Source: Phreatobacter sp.
GTDB lineage: Bacteria; Pseudomonadota; Alphaproteobacteria; Rhizobiales; Phreatobacteraceae
Reading direction: 5' to 3'
DNA length: 64,000 nucleotides
Assembly (NCBI RefSeq): GCF_027532945.1
Contig: NZ_JAPZTZ010000009.1
Location: forward strand, 186,001 to 250,000
Made by a program: the position numbers and the translations under genes
Notes under the pieces: generated by a model
What the model was told of the DNA's origin: nothing
Seen by the model: the letters and a program-made list of their open reading frames with translations, nothing else
Database searches by the model: none
Part shown: piece after piece, positions 20,316-29,300 of the stretch
How positions within the stretch are numbered: the stretch's first letter is position 1
How the letters are laid out: every line of letters starts with the position of its first letter

Positions 20316-20340
20316 GGAACGTCTCGGGCGGCGGCACGTT
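20316..20340 (+). promoter_or_regulatory. possible EcfG (general stress) promoter, GGAAC-N16-CGTT
   Basis: GGAAC at 20316-20320 and CGTT at 20337-20340, spaced by 16 bases, match the alphaproteobacterial EcfG consensus. The -10 lies 50 bases before the Arg-rich exported protein start. The site also contains a 7-base inverted repeat GGAACGT / ACGTTCC, so it could instead be an operator. About one such match is expected by chance in 64 kb, so position is the main support. Confidence 0.4.
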
Positions 20341-20390
20341 CCCCTCACGTCCGCCCGCCGCTCGGGCGCCCATCAAGATTGGAGTGACCC

Positions 20391-20660
20391 ATGACCACCA
20401 GACGACAACTTTTCGCCGCCGGTGCCGGATTGGCGGTGCTCGCCGCCGGGTCGACCGCAACCTTAGCCGCCCCGGTCGCCGTAGCGGCCGTCCCCGTTGC
20501 TCCGATCTCGGCGGAGAATCCGCTGGAAATGCATGATAACGTCGGCCCCCGCGGCGATGTCATCCGCCGTGGAAGCCGCGGCTATTACCGCCGTCGCTGG
20601 CGCAACCGCGCCGCCCGCCGTCGCTACTGGCGCCGCCGTGACTGGCGCTCGCGCTATTGA
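20391..20660 (+). CDS. exported Arg-rich protein with P-x-E-M motif (copy A)
   Basis: 89 residues, preceded by GGAGTGA. The N-terminus MTTRRQLFAAGAGLAVLAAG looks like a twin-arginine signal, with likely cleavage after TLA. An Ala/Pro/Val linker follows, then PLEM near residue 47, then a tail with 16 Arg in its last 33 residues mixed with Trp and Tyr. Two further genes (34785-35027 and 35184-35441) share this plan: RR signal, Ala/Pro linker, P-x-E-M, Arg-rich tail. No family is known to me. A strongly cationic mature protein could bind LPS, peptidoglycan or nucleic acid; that is speculation. A possible stress promoter lies upstream. Confidence 0.7.
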   Translation: MTTRRQLFAAGAGLAVLAAGSTATLAAPVAVAAVPVAPISAENPLEMHDNVGPRGDVIRRGSRGYYRRRWRNRAARRRYWRRRDWRSRY

Positions 20661-20753
20661 GGGCAGGGGGCCGGTGGCGATCCGCCGGCCCTTTCCTTAT
20701 TCCCATCCCGGCGTTGACTTCCGTCCGCCGATCCGCCAAACCCGCGCCCGGAT

Positions 20754-20828
20754 GGGCGGGTAGCTCAGCGGTAGAGCACGTGACTTTTAATCATGTGGTC
20801 GAGGGTTCGATCCCCTCCCCGCTCACCA
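20754..20828 (+). tRNA. tRNA-Lys (anticodon UUU)
   Basis: A complete cloverleaf of 75 bases with an encoded CCA end. The acceptor pairs GGGCGGG with CCCGCTC (one G-U), the D stem is GCTC/GAGC, the anticodon loop is CTTTTAA with anticodon TTT at 20786-20788, and the T arm contains GGTTCGATCC. It lies between the Arg-rich protein gene and the convergent SDR gene. Confidence 0.97.
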
Positions 20829-20841
20829 TCCGGTGGCTCCC

Positions 20842-21588
20842 TCACAACGAAAAACCACCATCCACGATGTGGATTGCGCCGGTGGTGTAGGCGGCCTCGT
20901 CCGAGGCGAGGTAAAGCGCCAGCATGGCGACCTCTTCCGCCGTGCCGAGCCGACCGATCGGCTGGCGATCGATGAAGGCCTTGCGGGCGGCGGCCTCGCT
21001 CTGGTTGGTCGAAGCTGCGAGCGCCTTGATGCGGTCGTCGAGCGAGGGGGACTGGATCGTGCCAGGGCAGATGGCATTCGAGCGGATGCCGCGGCGGATG
21101 TAGTCCATGGCCACCGACTTGGTGAGGCCGATCACCGCCGCCTTGGAGGCGCCGTAGGCATAGCGGTTGGCGACGCCGCGCACCGAGGAGGCACCCGAGG
21201 CGATGTTGACGATCGAGCCTGCGCCCTTCTCCAGCATGCCCGGCAGGAAGGCCTTGATGGTCCGGTGCATCGACTTGACGTTGAGGTCGAAAGAGCGGTC
21301 CCAGTCGGCCTCGCTGGTGTCGAGGACATTGCCGTGATGCACCCAGCCGGCGGCGTTGACGAGAATGTCGATGGGGCCGGTCTTGGCGGCGAAGGCCTCC
21401 ACCGCGCGGGTCGAGGTCACGTCGAGCTTCAGCTTCCTCGCCTTCGGGATGCCCTCGAGCTTTGCCTTGTCGACATCGGTGGCGAAGACCTTCGCGCCTT
21501 CTGCCACGAAGGCCTCGGCGATCGCTCGGCCGATTCCGTGACCCGCGGCCGTGATCACCGCCACCTTGCCCGCCAGCCTCTTGCCCAT
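20842..21588 (-). CDS. SDR family oxidoreductase (BDH2/DHRS6-like)
   Basis: 248 residues, classical short-chain dehydrogenase. The nucleotide-binding motif is TAAGHGIGRA (residues 13-22), NAAG follows at 78-81, and the catalytic residues are in IASGASS (about S134) and Y145-x3-K149. The stretch KAAVIGLTKSVAMDYIRRGIR, then CPGTIQSPSL, closely resembles human DHRS6/BDH2, reported to act on (R)-3-hydroxybutyrate and on 4-oxoproline. Asp38 after the second strand favours NAD over NADP. It stands alone, convergent with tRNA-Lys. Confidence 0.87.
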   Translation of the reverse strand: MGKRLAGKVAVITAAGHGIGRAIAEAFVAEGAKVFATDVDKAKLEGIPKARKLKLDVTSTRAVEAFAAKTGPIDILVNAAGWVHHGNVLDTSEADWDRSFDLNVKSMHRTIKAFLPGMLEKGAGSIVNIASGASSVRGVANRYAYGASKAAVIGLTKSVAMDYIRRGIRSNAICPGTIQSPSLDDRIKALAASTNQSEAAARKAFIDRQPIGRLGTAEEVAMLALYLASDEAAYTTGAIHIVDGGFSL

Positions 21589-21670
21589 GGTGCTCTCCCG
21601 TGTCGCCGTTCTCTGCGGCTCAATCGGTTGAAGTCATGGCATGGGCGCCGCCACGCTGTCCAGCAGCCCG

Positions 21671-22408
21671 CTACCCACCGAAGCGTTGGGTGAGTTGCGT
21701 ATCGAAGGTCTTGAGATCGGTGAGCACCCGGTCCAGCAGCGCCGGGTCTCGCAGACGGATTGCCGAATCGATGACGTCGAGGGCGGCGCCGATGGCCTCG
21801 GCCTGACGGCGGAAATCGCCGTCGCCGAGGGGATCGCTCGCCGCGAAACTCTCGCAACGCCTGAGGGCGAAACGATAGACGGCGGTGCGGGCGATGATGT
21901 CGACGCGTGCCTCGGCGCGGGTGAGATCGGGCGTCTGCCGCTTGTGGGTCATGAGCGCGTCCAGCGCCTGGTTCGACTCGTCGAGGCATTCGACGAGGCC
22001 ATAGAGGCCGAGGCCGAGGCGCAACGTGATCCAGTCGCGCTTGAGCGGTGCCAGCTCGTCCAGCGCTCCATCTGTACGGCCCTGCGACAGGGCATCGGCG
22101 GCGCGCTTCAGGCGGGCGCGGCTCCCCTCCATCTGCTCGGCGAAGAGGTTGATGCGTTGGGCCAGGGGAGGCGGATCGGCGAGTATGGCCGCAGCCGTCT
22201 CGTCCCACAGGGCGACGAGGGTCTTCAGGCTCGCCTCGGCCTCGGCCGGCCGCCCGGCCCTCAGGTTCACCGTCGTGCTGCGATAGAGGACTTGAGCGTC
22301 GGTGACGCCGCGTACCAGCGCGCCGGTGGTGCGCGCCTCGGCCGTCGGGGCGAGGGATGCGGCGGCGAGCAGCAGGGGCGCAAGGAACAGGAGCGGTCGG
22401 AAGAGCAT
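21671..22408 (-). CDS. exported protein of unknown function, mostly helical
   Basis: About 245 residues: a signal peptide (MLFRPLLFLAPLLLAAASLAPTAEA), then a largely helical mature region rich in Ala, Leu and Arg with one Cys in VECLDES and one in RRCESF. I recognise no domain. The ATG at 22408 begins the hydrophobic signal; in-frame GTG codons just upstream could add a few residues. It lies 27 bases downstream of the PfkB kinase stop in the leftward order, after ybaN-like and kinase genes. Confidence 0.65.
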   Translation of the reverse strand: MLFRPLLFLAPLLLAAASLAPTAEARTTGALVRGVTDAQVLYRSTTVNLRAGRPAEAEASLKTLVALWDETAAAILADPPPLAQRINLFAEQMEGSRARLKRAADALSQGRTDGALDELAPLKRDWITLRLGLGLYGLVECLDESNQALDALMTHKRQTPDLTRAEARVDIIARTAVYRFALRRCESFAASDPLGDGDFRRQAEAIGAALDVIDSAIRLRDPALLDRVLTDLKTFDTQLTQRFGG

Positions 22409-22435
22409 CGTCACACCGGGCACCTTAGCAGATCG

Positions 22436-23338
22436 TCACGCCCCGGCCAGAAGGGCGTCCACGCGGTCGCGCCGCGGCATGCCTTTCCGACCGCCAAATT
22501 CCGTGCATTTCAAGGCAGCCGCCGCGTTGGCGAAAAGCATGGCGCGAGACAGCGGCTGTCCTTCACCGAGCGCGACGGCGAGCGCGCCATGCCAGGTGTC
22601 GCCGGCACCCAGCGTGTCGACCGCTCTCACCGGGAAGGCCGGGACATGAACAACCCGGTCCTTGTCCATGAACCAGCAGCCGCGGGCGCCGTCGGTAACC
22701 GCGAGGATGTTGCCCGCCCCGCGGGCGGCATGGGCGAGGGCGGCGGCAAGATCGTCGATCCCGGTCCAGTCGCGCAGCGCCTGCGCCGAGAAGCCGACAT
22801 GGCTCGCCAGTGTCAGGACTTCCGGCCGGGTCGGCCGTCGGTCGGCATCGAGGACGGAGGGGATGCCGATCGCGCAGGCGCGCGGCAGCAGGTCGAGCGC
22901 CGCCTCGATCCACCGTGTTTCGGCATAGATGGCATGGGCCCCGCGTTCGACGCCCTCGGGGACGAGGCCCGGATCGGTGGGAAGGTCCGGGTCGGAATAG
23001 CTCACCACCATGCGCTCGCCGGCATCGTCGATGATGACCGCTGAGACCGGCGTGCGATGGCCGGGGCAGCGGCGGATGGCCGAGACGTCGATGCCCTCGC
23101 GGGTGAACTCGTCCATGATCATGCCGGCGAAAGGATCGTCGCCCAGCCTGGCCACCAGCGTTACCTTGGCGCCGAGCCGGGCGCAGGCCGTGGCTGCATT
23201 GCCGGCGAGCCCGCCGCCCGACAGCTCCATGCGGTGGGTGCGGAATTTCAGCGGCACGGTCGGGATGGCGTCGAGGCCATAGACGAAGTCGAGCGTGGCA
23301 ATTCCCGCGCAGACGACGCGGACAGGCGTGGTTGTCAT
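22436..23338 (-). CDS. PfkB family carbohydrate kinase
   Basis: 300 residues. The ribokinase-fold motifs are present: an early GGGLAGNAATACARLGA and the catalytic anion hole DTLGAGDTWHGALA near residue 250. The opening VVCAGIATLDFVYGL resembles the ketohexokinase and sulfofructose kinase branch, but the sugar cannot be told from sequence. The ATG at 23338 overlaps the stop of the DUF454 gene by 4 bases (ATGA), so the two are translationally coupled; longer upstream extensions run through that gene and are not real. Confidence 0.85.
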   Translation of the reverse strand: MTTTPVRVVCAGIATLDFVYGLDAIPTVPLKFRTHRMELSGGGLAGNAATACARLGAKVTLVARLGDDPFAGMIMDEFTREGIDVSAIRRCPGHRTPVSAVIIDDAGERMVVSYSDPDLPTDPGLVPEGVERGAHAIYAETRWIEAALDLLPRACAIGIPSVLDADRRPTRPEVLTLASHVGFSAQALRDWTGIDDLAAALAHAARGAGNILAVTDGARGCWFMDKDRVVHVPAFPVRAVDTLGAGDTWHGALAVALGEGQPLSRAMLFANAAAALKCTEFGGRKGMPRRDRVDALLAGA

Positions 23339-23700
23339 GACGAGGGGCGGGTCCCGACATAGAGGGCACTCGCGGCGATGGCGATGCCGGACAGGGCGAT
23401 GCCGATGGGCGGCGCCGTCAGCCAGACGATGCCCCAGGACAAGGCCATGGAGCCGATCGCGACGGCCTTGATGCGCGGTGCGATGGCGCCGCGCTGACGC
23501 CATTGCCGCACCGGTGGCCCGAGCTTGGGATGGTTCAAAAGCCACCATTCGAACCGCGGCGAAGACCGCGCGAAGCACCAGGCGGCAAGGATGAGGAACA
23601 CCGTTCCGGGAATGCCGGGCAGGATGAGGCCGATCACGCCGAGGCCCGTGAACAGGCAGCCGGCGGAGAACAGGATGAATCGGAACGGCCGGGAGATCAT
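23335..23700 (-). CDS. DUF454 (YbaN) family membrane protein
   Basis: 121 residues. The DUF454 signature LGVIGLILPGIPGTVFLILAAWCFARSSPRFEWWLLNHP is split over two membrane helices and an amphipathic stretch, followed by two further helices. In E. coli the homologue is YbaN, an inner-membrane protein of unknown role. It sits between recG (3 bases upstream) and the PfkB kinase, which overlaps it, so all three probably share a transcript. Confidence 0.88.
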   Translation of the reverse strand: MISRPFRFILFSAGCLFTGLGVIGLILPGIPGTVFLILAAWCFARSSPRFEWWLLNHPKLGPPVRQWRQRGAIAPRIKAVAIGSMALSWGIVWLTAPPIGIALSGIAIAASALYVGTRPSS

Positions 23701-23703
23701 GGT

Positions 23704-25818
23704 TCAGCCCGCCTCGACGAGGCGGATCGCCTCGTTGCGCCCGAACAGGTAGAGCAGATCGCGCAGGGCCTCGCCACGGGGACCTGCCAGATGCGGGTCG
23801 GTCTCGACGATCACGCGGGCATCGTTGCGCGCCGTCTCGAGGAGCGGCGCATGATGTTCGAGCCGGGCAATGCGGAACCCCGGCATGCCCGATTGTTTGG
23901 TGCCGAGCAGGTCGCCCTCGCCACGCAGCTTCAGGTCCTCCTCGGCGATGCGGAAGCCGTCTTCTGTCTCCCGCATGATCTCCAGACGCCGGCCGGCGGT
24001 TTCCCCGAGGGGGCCGCGATAGAGCAGGATGCAGGTCGACGCATCCGAACCGCGACCGATGCGGCCGCGGAGCTGGTGCAGCTGCGCGAGGCCGAAATGC
24101 TCGGCATGGTCGATGACCATGATCGAGGCCTTCGGCACGTCGACGCCGACCTCGATGACGGTTGTCGCAACGAGGCAGCGGGTCTCGCCGGCCTGGAACC
24201 GCGCCATGGCCGCGTCCTTGTCGGCGCCCTTCATCTGGCCGTGAACGAGGTCCACCGCCGGCCCGTAACGCTGGCGCAGCATCTCGAAACGCTCTTCGGC
24301 GGAGGCGAGGTCCGGTGTGTCCTCGGTCGGCTCCTCGGCCTCAGCCACGAGCGGGCACACCCAATAGACCTGCCGGCCGGCGGCGAGGGCCCGGCCGATG
24401 CCCTCGACCACGTCGCCGAGCTTGTCCATGCCGATAACGCGCGTGTCCACGGGCTTGCGCCCGGCCGGCTTCTCGGTGAGCTGCGAGGAGTCCATGTCGC
24501 CGAAATAGGTGAGGACGAGGGTGCGCGGGATCGGCGTCGCCGTCATCACCAGGAGGTCCACCGCCTCGCCCTTGGCGGCGAGCGCCAGGCGCTGCTGCAC
24601 GCCGAAGCGGTGCTGCTCGTCGATGACCGCAAGGCCGAGGGCGCGGAACGTGACGCCATCCTGGAACAGTGCGTGGGTGCCGACCACAATATGGATCGCC
24701 CCGTCGGCAAGGCCGGCAAGCACCGCCTCCCGCTCGCGGCCCTTCTCGCGGCCGGTGAGGATGGCGACCTTCAGGCCCGCGGCTTCGGCCAGCGGCGTAA
24801 GGGTGCGGGCATGCTGGCGCGCGAGCAGTTCCGTCGGCGCCATCAGGGCGGACTGCCGGCCAGCTTCCGCTGACGCCGCCATGGCCATCAGCGCCACCAC
24901 CGTCTTGCCCGAACCGACATCGCCCTGGAGAAGCCGCAGCATCCGCGTCGGCGCCGCCATGTCCGCAGCGATTTCGCCGATGGCTTGGCGCTGCGAGCCG
25001 GTCAGCGCGAAGGGCAGGGCGGCCTCGATCCGCGCGCGAATCGATCCATCACCCGCATTGCGGTTGCCGGCGGGTCGCTTGAGATTGGCGCGGACAAGGC
25101 CGAGCGCGAGCTGGTTGGCGAGGAGTTCGTCATAGGCGAGCCGCGTCCAGGCAGGCCCTTCCGGCGCAAAGGCCTCGGGGCGGTCCGGCTGGTGGACGGT
25201 CCGGAGCGCCGCGGAGAAGGCGGGCCAGGAGTGGCGGTCCTTCAGCCTTGCATCGAGCCATTCGGCCAGCGCCGGCAGCCTGTCGAGCGCGGCTTCCGCC
25301 GCCCGTCGCACATGGCCGGAGGCAAGGCCCTCGGTGAGCGGATAGACCGGCTCCATCATCGGCATGGAGGCGGCCTGCTCCGCCGTCAGCACCCGGTCGG
25401 GATGGACCATCTGGCGCATCCCGTCGAAGAGCTCGATACGGCCGGAGACAACCCGCGTTTCGCCGACCGGGCACATCTGCTCGATGCGGCTGCGATGGGC
25501 ATTGAACCAGACGAGCGTGACGTCGCCCGTCTCGTCGGAGGCGAGGACCCGATAGGGCGCGCGTGCCTTGCCGGGCGGGGAGGGCCGGTGCTTCTCGATC
25601 AGCACCTCGACCGTGACGATGGCGCCGGGCGCGGCCTCGGCGAGGGTCGGGCGCGCCCGTCGGTCGATGATCGTGTGCGGCAGGTGAAGAAGCAGGTCGA
25701 TGACGCGCGGCGGCCCCTCGGTGCCGAGGAGCCGCGCATAGAGACCTTCGAATTTCGGGCCGACGCCTTTCAGGCTGGTGAGCGGCGCGAAGAGGGGATC
25801 GAGTCGCGAGGGACGCAT
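23704..25818 (-). CDS. recG: RecG, ATP-dependent DNA helicase
   Basis: 704 residues, usual length. RecG remodels stalled forks and Holliday junctions. After an N-terminal wedge domain (about 60-170), the helicase motifs are complete: LLQGDVGSGKT (motif I), VIDEQHRFGVQQR (II), TATPIPRTL (III), VATTVIEVGVDVPKA (V) and HQLRGRIGRG (VI). It diverges from sdhE-mfd across 212 bases that hold both promoters but no motif I can name. Confidence 0.96.
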   Translation of the reverse strand: MRPSRLDPLFAPLTSLKGVGPKFEGLYARLLGTEGPPRVIDLLLHLPHTIIDRRARPTLAEAAPGAIVTVEVLIEKHRPSPPGKARAPYRVLASDETGDVTLVWFNAHRSRIEQMCPVGETRVVSGRIELFDGMRQMVHPDRVLTAEQAASMPMMEPVYPLTEGLASGHVRRAAEAALDRLPALAEWLDARLKDRHSWPAFSAALRTVHQPDRPEAFAPEGPAWTRLAYDELLANQLALGLVRANLKRPAGNRNAGDGSIRARIEAALPFALTGSQRQAIGEIAADMAAPTRMLRLLQGDVGSGKTVVALMAMAASAEAGRQSALMAPTELLARQHARTLTPLAEAAGLKVAILTGREKGREREAVLAGLADGAIHIVVGTHALFQDGVTFRALGLAVIDEQHRFGVQQRLALAAKGEAVDLLVMTATPIPRTLVLTYFGDMDSSQLTEKPAGRKPVDTRVIGMDKLGDVVEGIGRALAAGRQVYWVCPLVAEAEEPTEDTPDLASAEERFEMLRQRYGPAVDLVHGQMKGADKDAAMARFQAGETRCLVATTVIEVGVDVPKASIMVIDHAEHFGLAQLHQLRGRIGRGSDASTCILLYRGPLGETAGRRLEIMRETEDGFRIAEEDLKLRGEGDLLGTKQSGMPGFRIARLEHHAPLLETARNDARVIVETDPHLAGPRGEALRDLLYLFGRNEAIRLVEAG

Positions 25819-26030
25819 GGCCGCAATCTAGTCCGAGCCGTGCGGCACCGACAGGGCAGGGCGCCGGACCCCTGCCTCGCTTGTGCTGCCCGCCGCGCCT
25901 TTGCTAGGGGTGCGCGGCACCGGCAGGGACCCGAAAGGGGCCTTCCGGCTTTTGCCGTTGTGCGCCGGCCGTTCGCAGCGATCCGCGATGGGTCCTGGAC
26001 GTATAGGCGTCACAGTCCAAAGAGGCCCCG

Positions 26031-26330
26031 ATGACCGGAACGACACGCTCCTCCGCCGATCTCGACCCCCGTCGTCGCAAGATCCTGTTCCGGTCCTGGC
26101 ATCGCGGCACGCGCGAGATGGACCTGATCATGGGCCGCTTTGCCGATGCGCGGATCGGCGAGTTGACCGATGCCGAGCTCGATGATTTCGAACGGCTCAT
26201 CGAGGTGCCGGATCGCGATCTCTTTGCCTGGGTCACCAGCAAGGCCGACACGCCCAGCAACTACGACACCACGGTCTTCCGCTCGCTCAAGACCTTCCAC
26301 GCCGAGGGCAAGGGGGCCTGGGTCGGCTGA
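26031..26330 (+). CDS. sdhE: SdhE, FAD assembly factor for succinate dehydrogenase
   Basis: 99 residues. SdhE helps attach FAD covalently to SdhA. The functional R-G-x-x-E motif is present in WHRGTREMDLIMGRF (about residues 24-38), followed by the DAELDDFERLIEVPDRDLFAW core. The stop shares one base with the mfd start, so the pair is coupled. The recG-sdhE-mfd arrangement recurs in alphaproteobacteria. Confidence 0.93.
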   Translation: MTGTTRSSADLDPRRRKILFRSWHRGTREMDLIMGRFADARIGELTDAELDDFERLIEVPDRDLFAWVTSKADTPSNYDTTVFRSLKTFHAEGKGAWVG

Positions 26331-29300
26331 TGGCCAAGCGTTCCCCTGCCGACGTCGTGGCCTCGCGGGGCCGCCTGACCCTTGCCGGCGTGCCGCAGGG
26401 CTTCGACGCGCTCGTCGTCGCGGACCTGGCCCGCCAGCTCCACGCCAAGGGCAACCAGGCCTCGCCGGAACTGGTGGTGATCTGCCGCGACGGACCGCGC
26501 ATGCAGGCCATGGAGACGGCGCTCGCCTTCTTCGCGCCGGGGATCGAAATCCTGCCTGTGCCGGCCTGGGACTGCCAGCCCTATGACCGCGCCTCGCCCA
26601 ACGGCGCGCTCATGGCCCGGCGGATGCTGACCCTGTCGCGGCTTGCCCGCACCACCGGTCGTGCGACGCCGGCCATCGTGCTGACGACGATCAACGCGGC
26701 GCTGCAGCGGGTGCCGTCCCGGGACCTCCTTGCCCGCCAGTCGCTCTCGGCGGCGCCCGGCAATGTCATCGCCATGGGCGATTTGCAGACCTGGCTCGAA
26801 ACCAACGGCTACCTGCGCACCTCGACCGTCCGCGAGGTCGGCGAATATGCCGTGCGCGGCGGCATTCTCGATCTCTTCGCGCCGGGGCTCGATGCACCGA
26901 TCCGCCTCGACTTCTTCGGCGACCAGCTCGAATCCATCCGGTCCTTCGATCCCGAGACTCAGCGCACCACTGGCAACCTGAAGCGCCTCGACCTCGTGCC
27001 GACCTCGGAAGTGCAGATCACCTCCGAGACCATGGTGAAGTTCCGCCTCGCCTATGTCCGCGCCTTCGGCGGCTCGACCAAGGGCGATGCGCTCTATGAA
27101 GCCGTGTCCGAGGGCCGCCGCCACCCCGGCGTCGAGCATTGGATGCCGCTCTTCCACGACAAGCTCGACACGCTCTTCGACTATGTGCCGGATGCCGGCA
27201 TCGTGCTGGACGCGCAGGTCGAGGAGGCGGCGAAGGAGCGGCTGACGACGATCGCCGACTATTACGACGCCCGCAAATCCCAGATGGAGCAGGATGGCTC
27301 GGGGGCAAGCTACAAGCCGCTGCCGCCCGACGCGCTCTATCTGACGCCGGCCGACTGGGACCGCCGCCGTGGCGGCGAGGCCGTGGTGAAGCTCTCGCCT
27401 TTCGCGCTCGCGGGCGCCTCGGACGGCGCCATGCTCGACCTCGAGGGCCGGCGCGGTCGCTCCTTCGCCGCCGAACGCGCCGACGAGAACGCCAACGTCT
27501 TCGACGCTGTCACCGCCCATGTCGCAGCTTTGCGCCAGGAGAAGAAGCGCGTCCTCATTGCCGCCTGGTCGGAGGGCTCGCGCGAGCGCCTGCAGCCGAT
27601 CCTCGAGGATCACGGCCTTAAGCCTCTGCGGCCGGTGGCGAGTTGGGCCTCCGCCGAAGCGCTGCGCGGCGACGAGATCGCCCTCGCTGTGCTCGGCATC
27701 GAGGAGGGTTTCGAGACACCCGATCTCGTCGTCATTGGTGAGCAGGACATTCTCGGCGACCGGCTCGTGCGCGCCCAGAAGCGCCGCAAGCGTGCCCAGG
27801 ACTTCCTCTCCGACGTCACGACGCTCGCCGCCGGTGACCTCGTCGTCCATGTCGACCACGGCATCGGCCGCTTCATCGGGCTGAAGACCGTCACCGCGGT
27901 TGGCGCACCGCACGACTGCGTCGAGATCCACTATGCCGGCGGCGACAAGCTGTTCCTGCCCGTGGAGAACATCGAACTCCTGTCGCGCTACGGCTCGGAG
28001 GATGCCGAGGCCCAGCTCGACAAGCTCGGTGGCGGCGCCTGGCAGCAGCGCAAGGCCCGCCTGAAAAAGCGCATCCTGGAAATGGCCGCCGGTCTCATCA
28101 AGATCGCCGCGGCTCGCCAGCTGCGCGAGGCCCCGCGCCTGGTGCCGCCTGATGGCGCCTACGACGAGTTCGCCGCGCGCTTCCCCTATGACGAGACCGA
28201 CGACCAGGCCAATGCTATCGACGCCGTGCTCGACGATCTCGGCGCCGGTCGCCCCATGGATCGCCTCATCTGCGGCGATGTCGGCTTCGGCAAGACGGAA
28301 GTGGCCCTGCGTGCCGCCTTCGCCGCCGTCATGGGCGGCAAGCAGGTCGCCGTGGTCGTGCCCACGACGCTGCTCGCCCGCCAGCATTTCAAGACCTTCT
28401 CCGAGCGCTTCAAGGGCCTGCCCGTGACGGTGGCCCAGGCCTCGCGCATGGTGGGCTCGGTCGATCTCGCCGCCGCCAAGAAGGGCCTCGCCGACGGCAC
28501 TGTCGACATCGTCGTCGGCACCCACGCCCTCCTCGGCAAGGCCATTGCGTTCAAGGATCTGGGCCTCGTCATCGTTGATGAGGAGCAGCATTTCGGCGTC
28601 GGCCACAAGGAGCGCCTCAAGGAGCTGCGCGCCGAGGTCCACGTGCTGACCCTGACCGCGACACCCATCCCGCGCACCCTGCAGCTCGCCATGACCGGCG
28701 TGCGCGATCTCTCCATTATCGCGACGCCGCCGGTGGATCGCCTTGCGGTCCGCTCCTTCGTCACGCCCTTCGATCCGCTGATCATCCGCGAGGCCCTGCT
28801 GCGCGAGCGCTACCGCGGCGGCCAGGCCTTCTTCGTCTGCCCGCGCATCGAGGATCTGGCCGAAGCCGAGGCCTTCCTGCGCGAGCATGTCCCGGAGGCC
28901 AAGTTCATCATCGCCCACGGCCAGATGGCAGCCGGCGAGCTCGAGGACCGGATCGGCGCCTTCTACGACGGCAAGGTCGACATCCTCCTCTCGACGACGA
29001 TCGTCGAATCCGGCCTCGACATCCCCCGCGCCAACACGCTGATCGTCTGGCGCGCCGACATGTTTGGCCTCGCCCAGCTCTACCAGCTGCGGGGCCGCGT
29101 CGGCCGGGCGAAGACCCGTGCCTATGCGCTGTTCACATTGCCCGAGAACAAGCCTGTGACCGCGCAGGCCGAGAAGAGGCTCAAGGTGCTGCAGTCGCTC
29201 GACAGCCTCGGCGCTGGCTTCCAGCTGGCCTCGCACGACCTCGATATCCGCGGCGCCGGCAACCTGCTCGGCGACGAACAGTCGGGCCACATCAAGGAGG

